IMG/VR virus record: IMGVR_UViG_3300035666_000025
Location: 1-56,592 of that record
Strand: one strand, 5' to 3'
Length of the DNA stretch: 56,592 bases
Origin: a virus
Shown: positions 16,256-24,752 of the stretch, piece after piece
Position numbering within the stretch: the stretch's first letter is position 1
Layout: every line of letters begins with the position of its first letter
Position numbers and translations under genes: made by a program
Notes under the pieces: generated by a model
Databases searched by the model: none
Told to the model about the DNA's origin: nothing
What the model saw: the letters and a program-made list of their open reading frames with translations, nothing else

Positions 16256-18534
16256 GTGGAGTACCCTCGCACGTCACCTTCATCAGCGCTGATAATCACC
16301 TTGCCCAACTGGTAGTCACCGCCAGCGACATTGCTGACAAACTTTAACCGCAACTCTCGGCGCTGCTCTTTCATGTCAATCTTGCCTGTACCAGGCGAGA
16401 AGGTATATGGTCCTGTCGTGCTATCCGCTTCTTGCGCATAGGGTCGGCCTGTGACGTACAAGTCCATATCGCCTGACTGCACAAAATCTGGCTCAACACG
16501 CTCAACACGCAGCCATTTGTTTTCGCCAACGGGTGAGGGTTGCGAAGGTCCGCCTGCTACCCAGCCAAGGTCGGATGTCTCAAAGTAGCTTTCAATAGCA
16601 TTGGCTTGCGTGAATACCACCTCGTCTGTTCCTACCTCGTGCTGCCACAGCGAAACAAATGTCATCGTGGTATTGACTGTCAACTCAAAGTCAGCACCTA
16701 CACCGTCAAGCACGGCTGACAGCGTATCACCCACTTCGTAATCAGTGCCGCGGTTATTGATCTGCACAGAGGTAACAACGCCGCCCGATACGACGATGGT
16801 TGCCGTTGCGCCTGAGCCAGAGCCACCTGTTAGCGGTTCATAAGAATAAGTGGCGTCTGCATAGCCCGTACCTGCATCAGTGATCGAAGTGTCGAGCACA
16901 CCGCCTGTGTAGTTGGCCAACCACCCGGCATTGATCGGGAAGCGAAACACCTGCGAGAAGTAGCCTGCAGAACGTCTGGCACCCAATGCCGTACCAACGT
17001 CATACCAAACATTCTCGCGGATGTTATAGATCACCGCATCATTGCATTCAGTCACGTCGCCACGCGGATAGAACCACCACACCTCGCCAAATCGAGGCAC
17101 CTTGGTAGCGAATACTTTCTGGCGCTGTGTGTAGTTCAGATTGTCAAAGAACCAGTTTTGATTGAACTGATTAGGGATCTCTTTAACGACGCCGTTGTAG
17201 AGCAAGAAGCGATCAACACCGCACCAGTAGTAGATGCCGTCATACTCAATGACTGATTGTGCTGACAAAATAGAGGTCTGCGACGTGATGATGTCATAGC
17301 GCCAGAAGGTAGGTGGCGCAAAATTGCCCGTTCCAGCCACGCCTAGCGACGTAGGAGCGAAGGAAACACGCACCAGGCTATCAAGGGACCAAAACAAGCC
17401 TGACGGCGAATTAGAGCCGCCACGCACAGGCAGGCCTTGCACAATCTTGCCCGTGGCTACGTTGACCGAATTAGCTTCTGCTGATACCCAATCATTCAAA
17501 TCACCTGACGCACAATTACGAATGAGTCCGTCATTGCCGTACACAAACACATAAGGGTGCAACGAGACCACACCGCCAGAGACCGACACTTCATTGTCAA
17601 AGGTGAGCGTGACATTCGTACCGCTAGCAGTGGCCGGCGTATCTAATACCAAGGCAGTTAGCTGCACTGAATACACTCGCGTGCCTGCAGCAATGCCCGG
17701 CCCGGTTACTAACTGGCCTGCGCCGATATTAAAGTTGCTCGTGGAGAGCGTTACCGAGGTAGATGCATTGGTAACCGTCGCCGCCGTTTCCGTAAACACG
17801 CCAAGCGGGAGGAAGTTGTTGCTCGTAAAGTCTGCGGCCAACACAGGCGTATTGACTTCCGAGCTAATGTTATTCAGGTCCTGCGATGGATGCGCTAACA
17901 GTACGTTATTGCCGCTACCAAAGGAGTCCTTGAAGGTATCAAACTGCCATAGGTTGTCAGCGCTTGGTGTAAAGCAACTATCAATGGTTGCCACTTGGAT
18001 TGAGAATCCACTTCCTGTGCCGCCGATGTTCGCGGCTGCAGCAGTAAGCTCGTCGTATACCAAGTAACCAAATCCGCCGCCTGTGATCGTGACCGACGTC
18101 ACCGCATTGCCCGATACTGTAATCGTTGCACTTGCGCCTGAACCCGTTCCCGATGCCACATAAATAAGCGGCACGCCTGTATAAGTACCATTGGTATAAC
18201 TAGAACCGCCTACGAGCACATTCAGCGTTAGGATTGTGCCGCCGAAGGTTAGATCTGTAATGCCTGAGCCAACGCCATTATTGTTGATGGGCAAAAGCTG
18301 TACGCCATCACTGTAGCCGCTATAGACGTTGTTGTATGTGTTCTGCGGAACTAAATAAAGGCCTCGTGAGGGGCCTGCAAGTTGATCCGTGATTTGCCTG
18401 TAGCCGCCAATTTTTCTTGGCCTTTTGCGCTGAAAGCGCACCCATCGGCCATCCACATAAAACTCACGGTCAAACAGCGTCCCGTCTCGTTGGATGCCAG
18501 GATTGGTATCGAGCGCGAAGACCTTTTTGGTCAC
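16252..18534 (-). CDS. Large tail protein, nozzle/beta-propeller type
   Basis: A 760-aa protein starting at GTG 18534, which overlaps the upstream stop (GTGA). The N-terminus (PGIQRDGTLFDREFYVDGRW then VRFQRKRPRKIGGYRQ) is a recognisable opening of large podovirus tail proteins that form the tail hub or nozzle. Beta-strand repeats with conserved W and Y follow throughout. Two Gly/Ser-rich modules of about 50 aa, each with (S/A)-A-T-(A/I)-T-V-S-G and a G-Y-x-x-x-D turn (about 115-180 and 570-630), look like inserted beta repeats. Structural role is well supported; exact position in the tail is inferred. Confidence 0.7.
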   Translation of the reverse strand: MTKKVFALDTNPGIQRDGTLFDREFYVDGRWVRFQRKRPRKIGGYRQITDQLAGPSRGLYLVPQNTYNNVYSGYSDGVQLLPINNNGVGSGITDLTFGGTILTLNVLVGGSSYTNGTYTGVPLIYVASGTGSGASATITVSGNAVTSVTITGGGFGYLVYDELTAAAANIGGTGSGFSIQVATIDSCFTPSADNLWQFDTFKDSFGSGNNVLLAHPSQDLNNISSEVNTPVLAADFTSNNFLPLGVFTETAATVTNASTSVTLSTSNFNIGAGQLVTGPGIAAGTRVYSVQLTALVLDTPATASGTNVTLTFDNEVSVSGGVVSLHPYVFVYGNDGLIRNCASGDLNDWVSAEANSVNVATGKIVQGLPVRGGSNSPSGLFWSLDSLVRVSFAPTSLGVAGTGNFAPPTFWRYDIITSQTSILSAQSVIEYDGIYYWCGVDRFLLYNGVVKEIPNQFNQNWFFDNLNYTQRQKVFATKVPRFGEVWWFYPRGDVTECNDAVIYNIRENVWYDVGTALGARRSAGYFSQVFRFPINAGWLANYTGGVLDTSITDAGTGYADATYSYEPLTGGSGSGATATIVVSGGVVTSVQINNRGTDYEVGDTLSAVLDGVGADFELTVNTTMTFVSLWQHEVGTDEVVFTQANAIESYFETSDLGWVAGGPSQPSPVGENKWLRVERVEPDFVQSGDMDLYVTGRPYAQEADSTTGPYTFSPGTGKIDMKEQRRELRLKFVSNVAGGDYQLGKVIISADEGDVRGYST

Positions 18535-19892
18535 GAGAAGGTGCCTCCGTCGATACCGCCCTCGAATGTGCCTGTGCCAGTAAATACCGCATTGTCACCG
18601 TTTACGTCACCCGTAAAGGTGCCATCGACTGCATCCACGTTGCCAGTAAACGTGCCGTCTACTGCGCTTACATTGCCCGTCGCATCAACATCACCTGTTA
18701 CGGCAATCCCGTTGGCGTCAATGTCTACTCTTAACGTACCAAGGATTGAGATACCAAATCGTCCAGCACCAGGCCTGTAGATACCTGTGTTGGTCTCTGA
18801 GCCAAAGTTAAGCGATGGACTACCAGCAGATCCATTGACTAAGCTTAGTGCCGTGCCACCGGCCTGCGTTGTGTTGGCGTTTAAGACGTTGGTTGCATCG
18901 CAAAACAAACTTGCCTGACCGGATGCTGGCACTGTAGCGGTGTTTGCTCCTACCGCACCAGTTGAGATGGTCAGCGTTTCACCACCTGGAGCCGTACATT
19001 GATTACTCACCACATAAAAGTTAACAACAGGCGGGATGATGACTGTGACGTTGCCAGACAGTGTGCCCGTAAAGATCATCAGCGTATTGGAAGCTTCACT
19101 GGCTGTCAGCGTAACAGTGCCCGTGGTAACCGCCTTGGTCAGTACGCCAAACTCAAACTGCGTGCTGACCCCATAACCTACCGTGATGAACTCGGTGCCT
19201 GTACATACAATAAATGCCGACTCACCCGGCTGGAAGGCTTTGCTGATCGCGCCATCAAGGTTCTGAGACGACGTTGTATTGATTGTCAGTGTGCCCGTGC
19301 CATTGTTCTTCAAGAGCACAAACCAGTTGTTGCCAAGCGTCGCTGCCAATGGAAGCGTTGCTGATCCAGCGCCACCCGCCCAAATGTAGGTTTGTGCGCG
19401 ATCTGTCGTGGCAAAGGTTGAACCTGTAACCAGCGAAATGACCGGGTGACTCTGATTGAGCGTAGTGCCATCGGCCACTAAGCCCAAGCCTTGCAGCGTT
19501 GCCGCATCAGCAGACGACGTTCCCGTGCCAAATGCGATGTTGCCCCACGTCCCTGTGGTTGTGGGATTGGCCGTAATGTAAACGTACTTTGCCTCGCCTG
19601 CAGCAATCGAGATAATCGTGTTGGTGCCTGCGTAGTCTTTAACAGTAAATGTCGTTGCGCCGACGTTTCTGATCAGCGCATCTTGGCCAACAGACGCCTG
19701 ATTGGCAGGTGGCATATAAAGCGACAAACCACCCGCGGTGGCTGTCACGTTCATGATCCTAGCTGCGAAATCGTCTGTGGCGTTGCCGTTAATCGGCCAC
19801 TCTAGCTGCGTGTTGGCAGACAGCGTAACCGCACGGAATGACACGTCAGTCGGCTGAATGACGTTACCAGTGAAGGGTGAGTTAAAGCTCAT
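18531..19892 (-). CDS. Tail fibre/virion protein with repeat C-terminus
   Basis: A 453-aa protein. The N-terminus (NSPFTGNVIQPTDVSFRAVT) and the central beta-rich part follow a layout I recognise from a conserved virion protein of environmental podoviruses. The C-terminal 80 residues contain an NTGIYRPGAGRFGISI element typical of trimeric fibre ends, then DGTFTG(N/D)V repeats. It ends GGIDGGTFS, almost the same ending as the collagen-like fibre at 31,471. It overlaps the propeller gene by GTGA. Probably a fibre or appendage subunit. Confidence 0.7.
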   Translation of the reverse strand: MSFNSPFTGNVIQPTDVSFRAVTLSANTQLEWPINGNATDDFAARIMNVTATAGGLSLYMPPANQASVGQDALIRNVGATTFTVKDYAGTNTIISIAAGEAKYVYITANPTTTGTWGNIAFGTGTSSADAATLQGLGLVADGTTLNQSHPVISLVTGSTFATTDRAQTYIWAGGAGSATLPLAATLGNNWFVLLKNNGTGTLTINTTSSQNLDGAISKAFQPGESAFIVCTGTEFITVGYGVSTQFEFGVLTKAVTTGTVTLTASEASNTLMIFTGTLSGNVTVIIPPVVNFYVVSNQCTAPGGETLTISTGAVGANTATVPASGQASLFCDATNVLNANTTQAGGTALSLVNGSAGSPSLNFGSETNTGIYRPGAGRFGISILGTLRVDIDANGIAVTGDVDATGNVSAVDGTFTGNVDAVDGTFTGDVNGDNAVFTGTGTFEGGIDGGTFS

Positions 19893-19894
19893 GA

Positions 19895-20530
19895 TTAGCT
19901 ATCCACAACGACGGCTTGGCGATCAGCAACTCGAAGCTTGTTCTCTATGACTAGCGACTCAAGGATCGATGTGAGTTCTTCACGATAAGCCTGGGCCTTA
20001 TCGTAGTTCTTCAAGAACATCGACGCCTCTACCAGAGAGCCATACAGTAGTGCTTGTGGTGCGTAGATCGTGAACCAGTTGGTTTGATTGGCAGAATCCA
20101 AAGGCTGAATCCGCTCGTAGTACAACACCTCAAAGTTATACGCTGCATCAGGTGTCGGCGCGATCAGCCAGTGCGTGTAGTCGTAATCAGCGTAAAACTT
20201 GGGCACATCCTGCTCTGCAGGATCGGGCCAATACTCACGCAGGTATTCCATGGTGCGCAGCAAGACGGGATAGCGCCTGCCATCCACTGTGATGTTCATG
20301 CTGACTGTCTTATGCCACCGTGCCGGCTTATCAATGATATTGCTACCAATGACCATGGCACTTGTTTGCACGGTAAGAATGCCAAGGATCTTGAGCCTGG
20401 CAGCAAGCTTTTGCTCGGTCAGCCCAATGAAGGTAGGAATCTTATCCAGGGTGGCGGTGTCAGTGCGCTCTAGGTACTGAGCGATATCAGTCACTAGATT
20501 GTTGTAGGTCATTACATAGGCGGCTGTCAT
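19895..20530 (-). CDS. Head-tail adaptor (SU10-type) protein
   Basis: I chose ATG 20530, one base after the upstream TGA; an in-frame upstream start at 20572 lies wholly inside the previous gene. About 211 aa: an N-terminal helix pair (NNLVTDIAQYLERTD), a beta middle (PARWHKTVSMNI, HWLIAPTPDAAYNFEVLYYE) and C-terminal helices (APQALLYGSLVEASMFLKNY). This order matches adaptor proteins that sit on the portal of SU10-like phages. A second, longer adaptor-like protein lies at 33,459. Confidence 0.7.
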   Translation of the reverse strand: MTAAYVMTYNNLVTDIAQYLERTDTATLDKIPTFIGLTEQKLAARLKILGILTVQTSAMVIGSNIIDKPARWHKTVSMNITVDGRRYPVLLRTMEYLREYWPDPAEQDVPKFYADYDYTHWLIAPTPDAAYNFEVLYYERIQPLDSANQTNWFTIYAPQALLYGSLVEASMFLKNYDKAQAYREELTSILESLVIENKLRVADRQAVVVDS

Positions 20531-20531
20531 G

Positions 20532-20924
20532 TCACCACACCTTCTTTCTGATCGACTCAGGCTGGGGAACAAACTGCTTGCCTTGCCTCATCCCTTCACG
20601 CTTGGCACGCGTGGTCGCTGCATATTCAGACGGACTTAGCTTCTGTCTTGCAGCCTTGGGCAGGTAGCGTTCACCCGTTGCTTTAGGGCCTTGCGTGGAC
20701 GGTTTTCCAGACCTCGTTCCCCAGTCTTCTTTCGTCCACTTTGAAAGCGAATTATCCGCTTTTTTTGGACCTTTGTAACCCCCGCCCGAAGCTTTGTATT
20801 TCTGGGTAGCTAACTGCGCTTTGCGGGCGCTCCACTGGCCAGGATTACCACCTTTGCCCGAGGCTTTGACTGAGGCAACTATGCGCTTCCACTTGGCCGG
20901 ATCTGACTTGGTTGCTGAACTCAT
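20532..20924 (-). CDS. Small basic protein resembling DUF5872
   Basis: A 130-aa, strongly basic protein. The sequence order WKRIVASVKASGKGGNPGQW-SARKAQL, YKASGGGYKGPK, KWTKEDWGT, ERYLPKAARQKLS, then RKREG-type basic blocks, follows the DUF5872 pattern found in phages, bacteria and large eukaryotic viruses. Function is unknown. High Lys/Arg/Gly content suggests nucleic-acid binding or a packaged virion protein. It overlaps the endolysin gene by 4 bp. The family name is from memory. Confidence 0.65.
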   Translation of the reverse strand: MSSATKSDPAKWKRIVASVKASGKGGNPGQWSARKAQLATQKYKASGGGYKGPKKADNSLSKWTKEDWGTRSGKPSTQGPKATGERYLPKAARQKLSPSEYAATTRAKREGMRQGKQFVPQPESIRKKVW

Positions 20925-21388
20925 CGCATTAACGCAGCTTCCGCCGCCCTCCTACGGGTTAGTCCTGGCAAAACCCTGCCAGCGGCTTTATTCCACAACA
21001 GACACTGATCGGCAGCGCCATTCCAATCGCCAGTATCAATGCGCTTTTTGAACGTGCTGATGCGGTAATTACCAAGCCCGCAGTTGTATGCCCAAGACGT
21101 GACTGCAGCCATACGCCTTGGCAGCGCTTTAGAGAGGCTTGGCGACATCTTTAACAAGCCACGCACGAAATACTCAACGTGATGATCCAGAGCGTCTTCG
21201 CACTGCTCTATGGTCCAAATGGTGCCAGGATTGATTTCTGGCCCTGTAGCACCCCAGCCTATGGTCCATGGATGTCCACGGGTACCAGGGTCAGGATAGG
21301 CTGTTACACGGCCATCAGGCAAGCGCTTTGCAAGCCCCTCGAAGGGCTTAATCAAGACATCCTTGCAAAGCTTCTTAGCCTCGTTCAC
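20921..21388 (-). CDS. Endolysin, T4-type lysozyme (glycoside hydrolase 24)
   Basis: I prefer GTG 21388, which overlaps the upstream TGA (GTGA), giving about 155 aa; an upstream in-frame start at 21427 is possible. The GH24 layout is clear: catalytic Glu in LIKPFEGL, then TAYPDPGTRGHPWTIGWG (the conserved Y-x-D...T-x-G-x-G block), AAVTSWAYNCGLGN, and a C-terminal FKKRIDTGDW...W-NKAAGRVLPGLTRRR-AE. It cleaves peptidoglycan glycan strands at lysis. There is no signal peptide, so it needs a holin; holin-like genes lie just upstream. Confidence 0.9.
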   Translation of the reverse strand: MNEAKKLCKDVLIKPFEGLAKRLPDGRVTAYPDPGTRGHPWTIGWGATGPEINPGTIWTIEQCEDALDHHVEYFVRGLLKMSPSLSKALPRRMAAVTSWAYNCGLGNYRISTFKKRIDTGDWNGAADQCLLWNKAAGRVLPGLTRRRAAEAALMR

Positions 21389-21870
21389 GACTTGTTGTAC
21401 TTCTCGATAGACCGGCCAACAAACCAAAAAGTGAGCATCATATTGAGCATGGCGAAGTCATCCTCGTCATAACTCTTGATCAGCACCTCAGCCCAGTTAG
21501 CGTTAGTCTGGAAGGCAATCGTTAACCCAGCAACTTTGACGGCCACATAAACACCAAAAGCAATCCAAGTAAGACCGGGGCGGGTAATAGCAGTGATAAA
21601 AGAAGCGAACCAACCAGCCTCTTTTGCTGTTGCGGCCTGTTCCTTAAATGCTTCCTTAATCGTATCCATTTGCTGTATCGAGTAGTCAACATATTTTTCC
21701 TCCATCTTGAACTCGCCCCTCATTTTTTCGAGGTCGGTTTGGAGTTGGAACATGGATAGCTCGTGCTGGCGCTCGTTCTTCTTGTCGAGAAACTTCAAGA
21801 CTTCAGGGGCGAGCCTGAAGATGCCGCCAAAGATGGAGCCAAGTAAACCGCCCGAAAGAAGATCAAACAT
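21385..21870 (-). CDS. Membrane protein of lysis cassette, putative 3-TM holin type
   Basis: A 161-aa protein with a hydrophobic N-terminus (LLSGGLLGSIFGGIFRLA), a charged coiled-coil middle (NERQHELSMFQLQTDLEKM), then two hydrophobic spans (TWIAFGVYVAVKVAGLTIAF and FAMLNMMLTFWFVG). This arrangement, next to the endolysin with an overlapping stop/start, resembles large phage and gene-transfer-agent holins. Holin or lysis-timing function is inferred from membrane segments and position. Confidence 0.65.
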   Translation of the reverse strand: MFDLLSGGLLGSIFGGIFRLAPEVLKFLDKKNERQHELSMFQLQTDLEKMRGEFKMEEKYVDYSIQQMDTIKEAFKEQAATAKEAGWFASFITAITRPGLTWIAFGVYVAVKVAGLTIAFQTNANWAEVLIKSYDEDDFAMLNMMLTFWFVGRSIEKYNKS

Positions 21871-21872
21871 AC

Positions 21873-22289
21873 TTACCCCTTTGCGGTAATCTGATCGGCA
21901 CCTTTCTTAACCGTCACCTTGGTGCCTTCTACATCAACCTGCATGGGTTGCTCGGCGCGGTCAAGCTTGTCAAGGCGGTGGATAAGATCCTTGATGACTT
22001 CAAACTCTGGCTTTTCCTGTTTAGCAGCAGTGCCAGCAATGCCATTTAGCATTTGAATGAGCGCAGTAAGTGAAGCACCAAGAAGACCCATAACAGCAGC
22101 AATTTTTTCGCCTTCTAAGAATAGAGACGCACCCACGCCCACGAGCACGATCAGGAAGATGTAAAGGAGACCGTCCTCACCAATCGCTTTGCCAGCGACT
22201 TCCTTGGCCGAATCTTGAGCCTTTAGCTCATCAAGCTTGATCCTGGCCTGAGCTTTTAGGACCGCCAACTCATGGGTCTTATCGTCCAT
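21873..22289 (-). CDS. Two-span membrane protein, putative holin/antiholin
   Basis: A 138-aa protein with a charged N-terminal helix (HELAVLKAQARIKLDELKA), two predicted membrane spans (LLYIFLIVLVGVGASLFL and AAVMGLLGASLTALIQML) and a charged C-terminal domain (EVIKDLIHRLDKLDRAE, then VDVEGTKVTV). Its start overlaps the upstream stop by one base. It lies between two other membrane proteins upstream of the lysozyme, which suggests a holin or holin partner. Confidence 0.6.
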   Translation of the reverse strand: MDDKTHELAVLKAQARIKLDELKAQDSAKEVAGKAIGEDGLLYIFLIVLVGVGASLFLEGEKIAAVMGLLGASLTALIQMLNGIAGTAAKQEKPEFEVIKDLIHRLDKLDRAEQPMQVDVEGTKVTVKKGADQITAKG

Positions 22290-22486
22290 TAGATACCCAG
22301 CAATTTCTTAACGAACATCGCTGCGACTCCTGGCCCAAGAAGCACAGCAGCAATCGTGATGTAAAGCAGCCACTCAATGTGACGCATGCGACGACTGCCA
22401 TCACCGAGGCGCTTTTCAATGTTCTCGTAACGCTGGGCGCAAATAGCCTCGTGAACAGAGAGGCGCTTATCCAAATCGTCGCTCAT
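22289..22486 (-). CDS. Small XhlA-like membrane protein of lysis cassette
   Basis: A 65-aa protein. A charged N-terminal helix (DLDKRLSVHEAICAQRYENI, with Arg-rich RRMRHIE) precedes a single C-terminal membrane span (WLLYITIAAVLLGPGVAAMF). This charged helix plus C-terminal anchor layout resembles XhlA-type lysis accessory proteins. It is the first gene of the four-gene lysis block 22.5-20.9 kb. Confidence 0.55.
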   Translation of the reverse strand: MSDDLDKRLSVHEAICAQRYENIEKRLGDGSRRMRHIEWLLYITIAAVLLGPGVAAMFVKKLLGI

Positions 22487-22492
22487 GATTGA

Positions 22493-23194
22493 TCACCACT
22501 CTCCAGTCCAATGCCGCAAACCGTTAGCGGCGTAAAAATCACGTTTCATGCGCTCCCAGTCACCTGCGTACCCCTTAAATAGTGTGGTTTGATGGGGTGG
22601 ATTCTCTGGTATGCACTTAAGGCCTTCAACCATATTGATCGCGGCACGCATTTGCTCGAAGGCTTTCTCACCAGGATTGGTATCGATGATGCCGCCAAAT
22701 AATGTCTCTGTGATGGCATGCATGTAAGTCTGTGCGCCAAGGAAGTAAATGCTATCTGCTCCCGCTCGCCGGCGTGCAAGCCAGTGCCTAATGGCAGCGC
22801 GGTAGATTGGATTGTGCGGTGCGCTCAACATCATGTCATGCGAGAAATCAAAGTTTCTGCAGGTCGGCAAAACCTGGCGCGTCTTCTCGTCCACTATCGT
22901 CGATAAGGGCACATTGCAAAGCCTGTCGATGTCAACGTATAGGCCACCCTCTAAAAACATCTTGTAGAGCCGCCAAATGTCTGTCTTGGCCACAATATGC
23001 AAATCTTTGGCTAGCGCATAGTCCTCGGCCATCTTGTCTTGCAAGTAGGCGTCGATATCAGCATCGTCAGAGATCTGCAGCGCCCAATCAGGATTGAGAT
23101 CGACAAGCTTGCGCAGGCCATTAACGATCAAAGGCGACGTGCTCTCAAGCACCTGCTTATCGTTCCACGCCACATGAATGATCTTGGGAATCAT
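22493..23194 (-). CDS. GT32-type glycosyltransferase
   Basis: A 233-aa protein starting MIPKIIHVAWNDK, the classic opening of OCH1/capsule-type family 32 glycosyltransferases. It has the HIVAKTDIWRLYKMFLEGG helix and a DXD metal/nucleotide-sugar motif, DID at 88-90 (LYVDIDRL). The enzyme transfers a sugar from a nucleotide sugar to an acceptor in the cytoplasm. It is coupled by ATGA to the APS-kinase-like gene and is the last gene of the glycan cassette before the lysis block. The fold is well supported; donor and acceptor are unknown. Confidence 0.85.
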   Translation of the reverse strand: MIPKIIHVAWNDKQVLESTSPLIVNGLRKLVDLNPDWALQISDDADIDAYLQDKMAEDYALAKDLHIVAKTDIWRLYKMFLEGGLYVDIDRLCNVPLSTIVDEKTRQVLPTCRNFDFSHDMMLSAPHNPIYRAAIRHWLARRRAGADSIYFLGAQTYMHAITETLFGGIIDTNPGEKAFEQMRAAINMVEGLKCIPENPPHQTTLFKGYAGDWERMKRDFYAANGLRHWTGEW

Positions 23195-24060
23195 TTTTTA
23201 GGCTCTGTAACCACAAGCGTCTTGAACCCCATCGCCTCACGGATCTTGGTAGCCGAGATTGAATGAATCGCATCATCAAAGGTCTCTTGCTCGATCTTGT
23301 AGCCCACATCACGGCCATAGGTGATGTTCACGATGTTGGGCACTAACTGGATCTCATACTGACCCTGGTAGAGCGGATCAAGATCGCGCCTGATGAAGTC
23401 CTTGACCTGCTCGGCAGCAAACGGATTGGAGCCATTCCAGCCTTGGCAGTCACGAATCTGAATCACTACCTGACCTGTCTTAGCAATCGCACGCTCAAAC
23501 AATGCACGGTGGCCAGGATGCCAGGGTTGCCAGCGACCAAGCATTTGCACGGTCTCTTTACGCCAATCAAACCGTGGCCGACGGCGGTCATTCAGGATAT
23601 GGTCGGCGATGAAGTCAGACCATTTATCAGCATCTTTTTCAGTGACACGAAAGTCGTAAACATCAGGTGGCACAAAAGCTTTGTTGGTATCTTCATAGCG
23701 ACCCGCATCGATGGTATCCATCCAGATAACCCAGTCGGCTTTGAAGTTGTGCCGCATCTCAGGCAGCGGTGCCACAAAGTCACAAATGACATAGTCAGCA
23801 TTCGACGAGAGTGCAAATTCAGCCATCCGTATTGACTGACGAATCCGGCCCTCACGGCTGAAGTCCCAGTCGTTATATTTCTTGCGAACTTCATCAGCGT
23901 TAAACCACTTGACCGTGGGGTGCCAATAAGTAGGCACCACTTCACACTGTGCAAGCTTTTCCACAGGGATGTCTGTACTGGCTTCCAAACGCTTTTTCAG
24001 TGCTTCAGCCATAAAGGTTTTGCCTGCTCCGGGCAGGCCCATGATGAGGATTTTTTTCAT
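23191..24060 (-). CDS. APS-kinase-like / nucleotidyltransferase fusion
   Basis: A 289-aa, two-domain protein. Residues 1-165 form a P-loop kinase (GLPGAGKT, 8-15) with APS-kinase features: FNADEVR (53-59, in place of DGDNxR), DFSREGRIRQSIR (66-78), and CDFVAPLPEMR (93-103). Residues 170-280 form a nucleotidyltransferase with a HxGH motif (GRWQPWHPGH, ending at 184) and ISATKIRE near the end, as in NMN or CTP transferases. APS kinase makes PAPS, the sulfate donor; a sulfotransferase gene lies 1.1 kb upstream in the same cassette. PAPS supply is the simplest inference; another kinase substrate is possible. Confidence 0.8.
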   Translation of the reverse strand: MKKILIMGLPGAGKTFMAEALKKRLEASTDIPVEKLAQCEVVPTYWHPTVKWFNADEVRKKYNDWDFSREGRIRQSIRMAEFALSSNADYVICDFVAPLPEMRHNFKADWVIWMDTIDAGRYEDTNKAFVPPDVYDFRVTEKDADKWSDFIADHILNDRRRPRFDWRKETVQMLGRWQPWHPGHRALFERAIAKTGQVVIQIRDCQGWNGSNPFAAEQVKDFIRRDLDPLYQGQYEIQLVPNIVNITYGRDVGYKIEQETFDDAIHSISATKIREAMGFKTLVVTEPKK

Positions 24061-24752
24061 GCGGCTAGTTGGTCGTTGCGATCTGTTTTTCGGCCATGCT
24101 TGGGGCGACCAAGGATGGTGGTTTCAGTCTTATCGGGTACATCCGTTGCATACACGCCCATTTGATGCACAGGAAAGATATCTGTGCGAAGCATAATATC
24201 TAACGGCACTGAAATGCCATATTTAATGGCATGTGCCAGCATGTTTTTGGCTACTGCTGGATCAATTGCATACGCATGAGCACGGCAAATGAAGTGATAG
24301 TTTGGGCCTTCACTTGCATGTGGTGGCGTTGGCATCACAGCCCAGCCCTGCTGCGTTTGCTCGTGACAACCTAGATAGCAAATCGAGTTGTAGACCGAGT
24401 GCTGCAAGTAAGGCTGAAGCATGACCGCATCATGCTCAAGGACCACAATCGGCTTATCTTGCTCCACGCACTTAGCCCACAAGCTTATGTGCGATAGCGC
24501 ACAGGCTACTTCACCGCGAGTCAGATAGTGATCCGTAACCTTGATCATGTTCATCACTTGACTGTGATGTGCCGGTGGCTTGATGGGATTTTCTAAGCCG
24601 TTATACGCGTCCCAAAACGCAAAAGGCATCCCAATGGATGCACATGATTTAGCAGCTTCATCAGCCTTGCGCTCCGAGGTTTCATGACCCTGGATACGGA
24701 TAATATAAGCCCGATCCACGGCCATGTCGTAGCTGAAAAACAGCGACTTCAT
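24057..24752 (-). CDS. GT25-type glycosyltransferase
   Basis: A 231-aa protein with the family 25 (LPS/collagen galactosyltransferase-like) layout: an N-terminal RAYIIRIQGHETSERKADE, TRGEVACALSHISLWAKCVE (79-98), and the PIVVLEHDAV strand with EHD at 106-108 in place of the usual E-D-D/DXD. GT25 enzymes add sugars to lipooligosaccharide or, in animals, to collagen-like sequence. The phage encodes a collagen-like fibre in the same cluster. It is ATGA-coupled to both neighbours. Fold is strong; the acceptor is unknown. Confidence 0.8.
   Translation of the reverse strand: MKSLFFSYDMAVDRAYIIRIQGHETSERKADEAAKSCASIGMPFAFWDAYNGLENPIKPPAHHSQVMNMIKVTDHYLTRGEVACALSHISLWAKCVEQDKPIVVLEHDAVMLQPYLQHSVYNSICYLGCHEQTQQGWAVMPTPPHASEGPNYHFICRAHAYAIDPAVAKNMLAHAIKYGISVPLDIMLRTDIFPVHQMGVYATDVPDKTETTILGRPKHGRKTDRNDQLAA

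Noticed and set aside
23191-24060. Calling the fusion a complete PAPS synthetase
   Set aside because: The nucleotidyltransferase half has GRWQPWHPGH and ISATKIR motifs unlike the QxRNPxHxxH of ATP sulfurylase; only the APS-kinase-like half is supported.
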